From: Bernardetiaceae bacterium
GTDB taxonomy: Bacteria > Bacteroidota > Bacteroidia > Cytophagales > Bernardetiaceae
Direction of reading: 5' to 3'
NCBI GenBank assembly: GCA_020832465.1
Contig: JAFIER010000084.1
Span: 1-32,368 of the forward strand
DNA length: 32,368 nucleotides
Numbering within the stretch: the stretch's first letter is position 1; each line of letters begins with the position of its first letter. This document shows, piece after piece, positions 32,264 to 32,368 of the stretch. The position numbers and the translations under genes were made by a program. The notes beneath the pieces are model-generated. The model saw only the letters and a program-made list of their open reading frames with translations, was not told the DNA's origin and did no database searches.

Positions 32264-32368
32264 ATTCTGTCTAATTTTTTAAAATTTTGATAGTTTTAGG
32301 CATTCCAATATTTGTAAAAACATTTATAATCTTACATTTTATTTTAGCTTCTGTAAGCTGATTTTTAT

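Overview
The window looks like a chromosomal segment of a Bacteroidota bacterium, most likely of the Cytophagales or a related order. It is AT-rich with no obvious Shine-Dalgarno sites. Two promoters fit the Bacteroidota pattern TTG-N18/20-TAnnTTTG (one before a tRNA gene, one before a 448-residue membrane protein). Several genes belong to families typical of that phylum: a DUF4837 lipoprotein, a 7TMR-DISM/PAS/SpoIIE phosphatase, and secreted proteins with AQ-type signal peptides. No species can be named from the sequence alone.

Layout. 125-1225 encodes a membrane-anchored J-domain/TPR protein. 1331-3817 is a three-gene leftward block: a YgjP-like metallopeptidase, a HindIII-type restriction endonuclease and its DNA methyltransferase, so a type II restriction-modification (R-M) system inserted among housekeeping genes. 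3895-9592 is a leftward run of a GtrB-like glycosyltransferase, a cryptochrome/photolyase-family protein, an RluA-type pseudouridine synthase and a YyaL/DUF255 thioredoxin-fold protein. 9808-13937 reads rightward: a coiled-coil lipoprotein, a 448-residue membrane/coiled-coil protein, a small unknown protein and an agmatine deiminase. 14051-17870 reads leftward: a DUF3299-like secreted protein, an outer-membrane beta-barrel, a DUF4837 lipoprotein and the MeaB GTPase. Then come a CHRD-like lipoprotein (+), the large 7TMR-SpoIIE phosphatase (-), rsmI and a CAT-anticodon tRNA (+), two small genes (+), and a leftward block of an AlbA_2 protein, a HEPN nuclease-like protein and a DUF262 (ParB/GmrS-like) protein. 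valS (+) follows, then a small lipoprotein and a secreted-protein gene broken by a frameshift at the right end.

Two genome-defence islands are visible: the HindIII-like R-M operon, and the tightly linked DUF262-HEPN pair next to valS. The pair resembles GmrSD-type or toxin-antitoxin modules but has a stand-alone HEPN partner instead of DUF1524, and it is the best candidate for a poorly described system.

The most striking unexplained structure lies between genes. A family of short perfect hairpins with half-site A[C/A]TAACA[G/T]TTCT occurs at least eight times, and both arms change together. Some hairpins sit inside larger MITE-like elements: a 120-bp element with 13/14 terminal inverted repeats and four partial relatives, and a 91-94-bp element present twice, in opposite orientations, identical except for one 3-bp indel. 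One copy of the latter supplies the last codons and stop of meaB. Further families are a GTGTTTG/CAAACAC hairpin (three copies), a palindromic repeat on both sides of the 7TMR-SpoIIE gene, and a 17-bp direct repeat. No transposase for any of them is in the window. No rRNA genes, CRISPR arrays or complete insertion sequences were seen.
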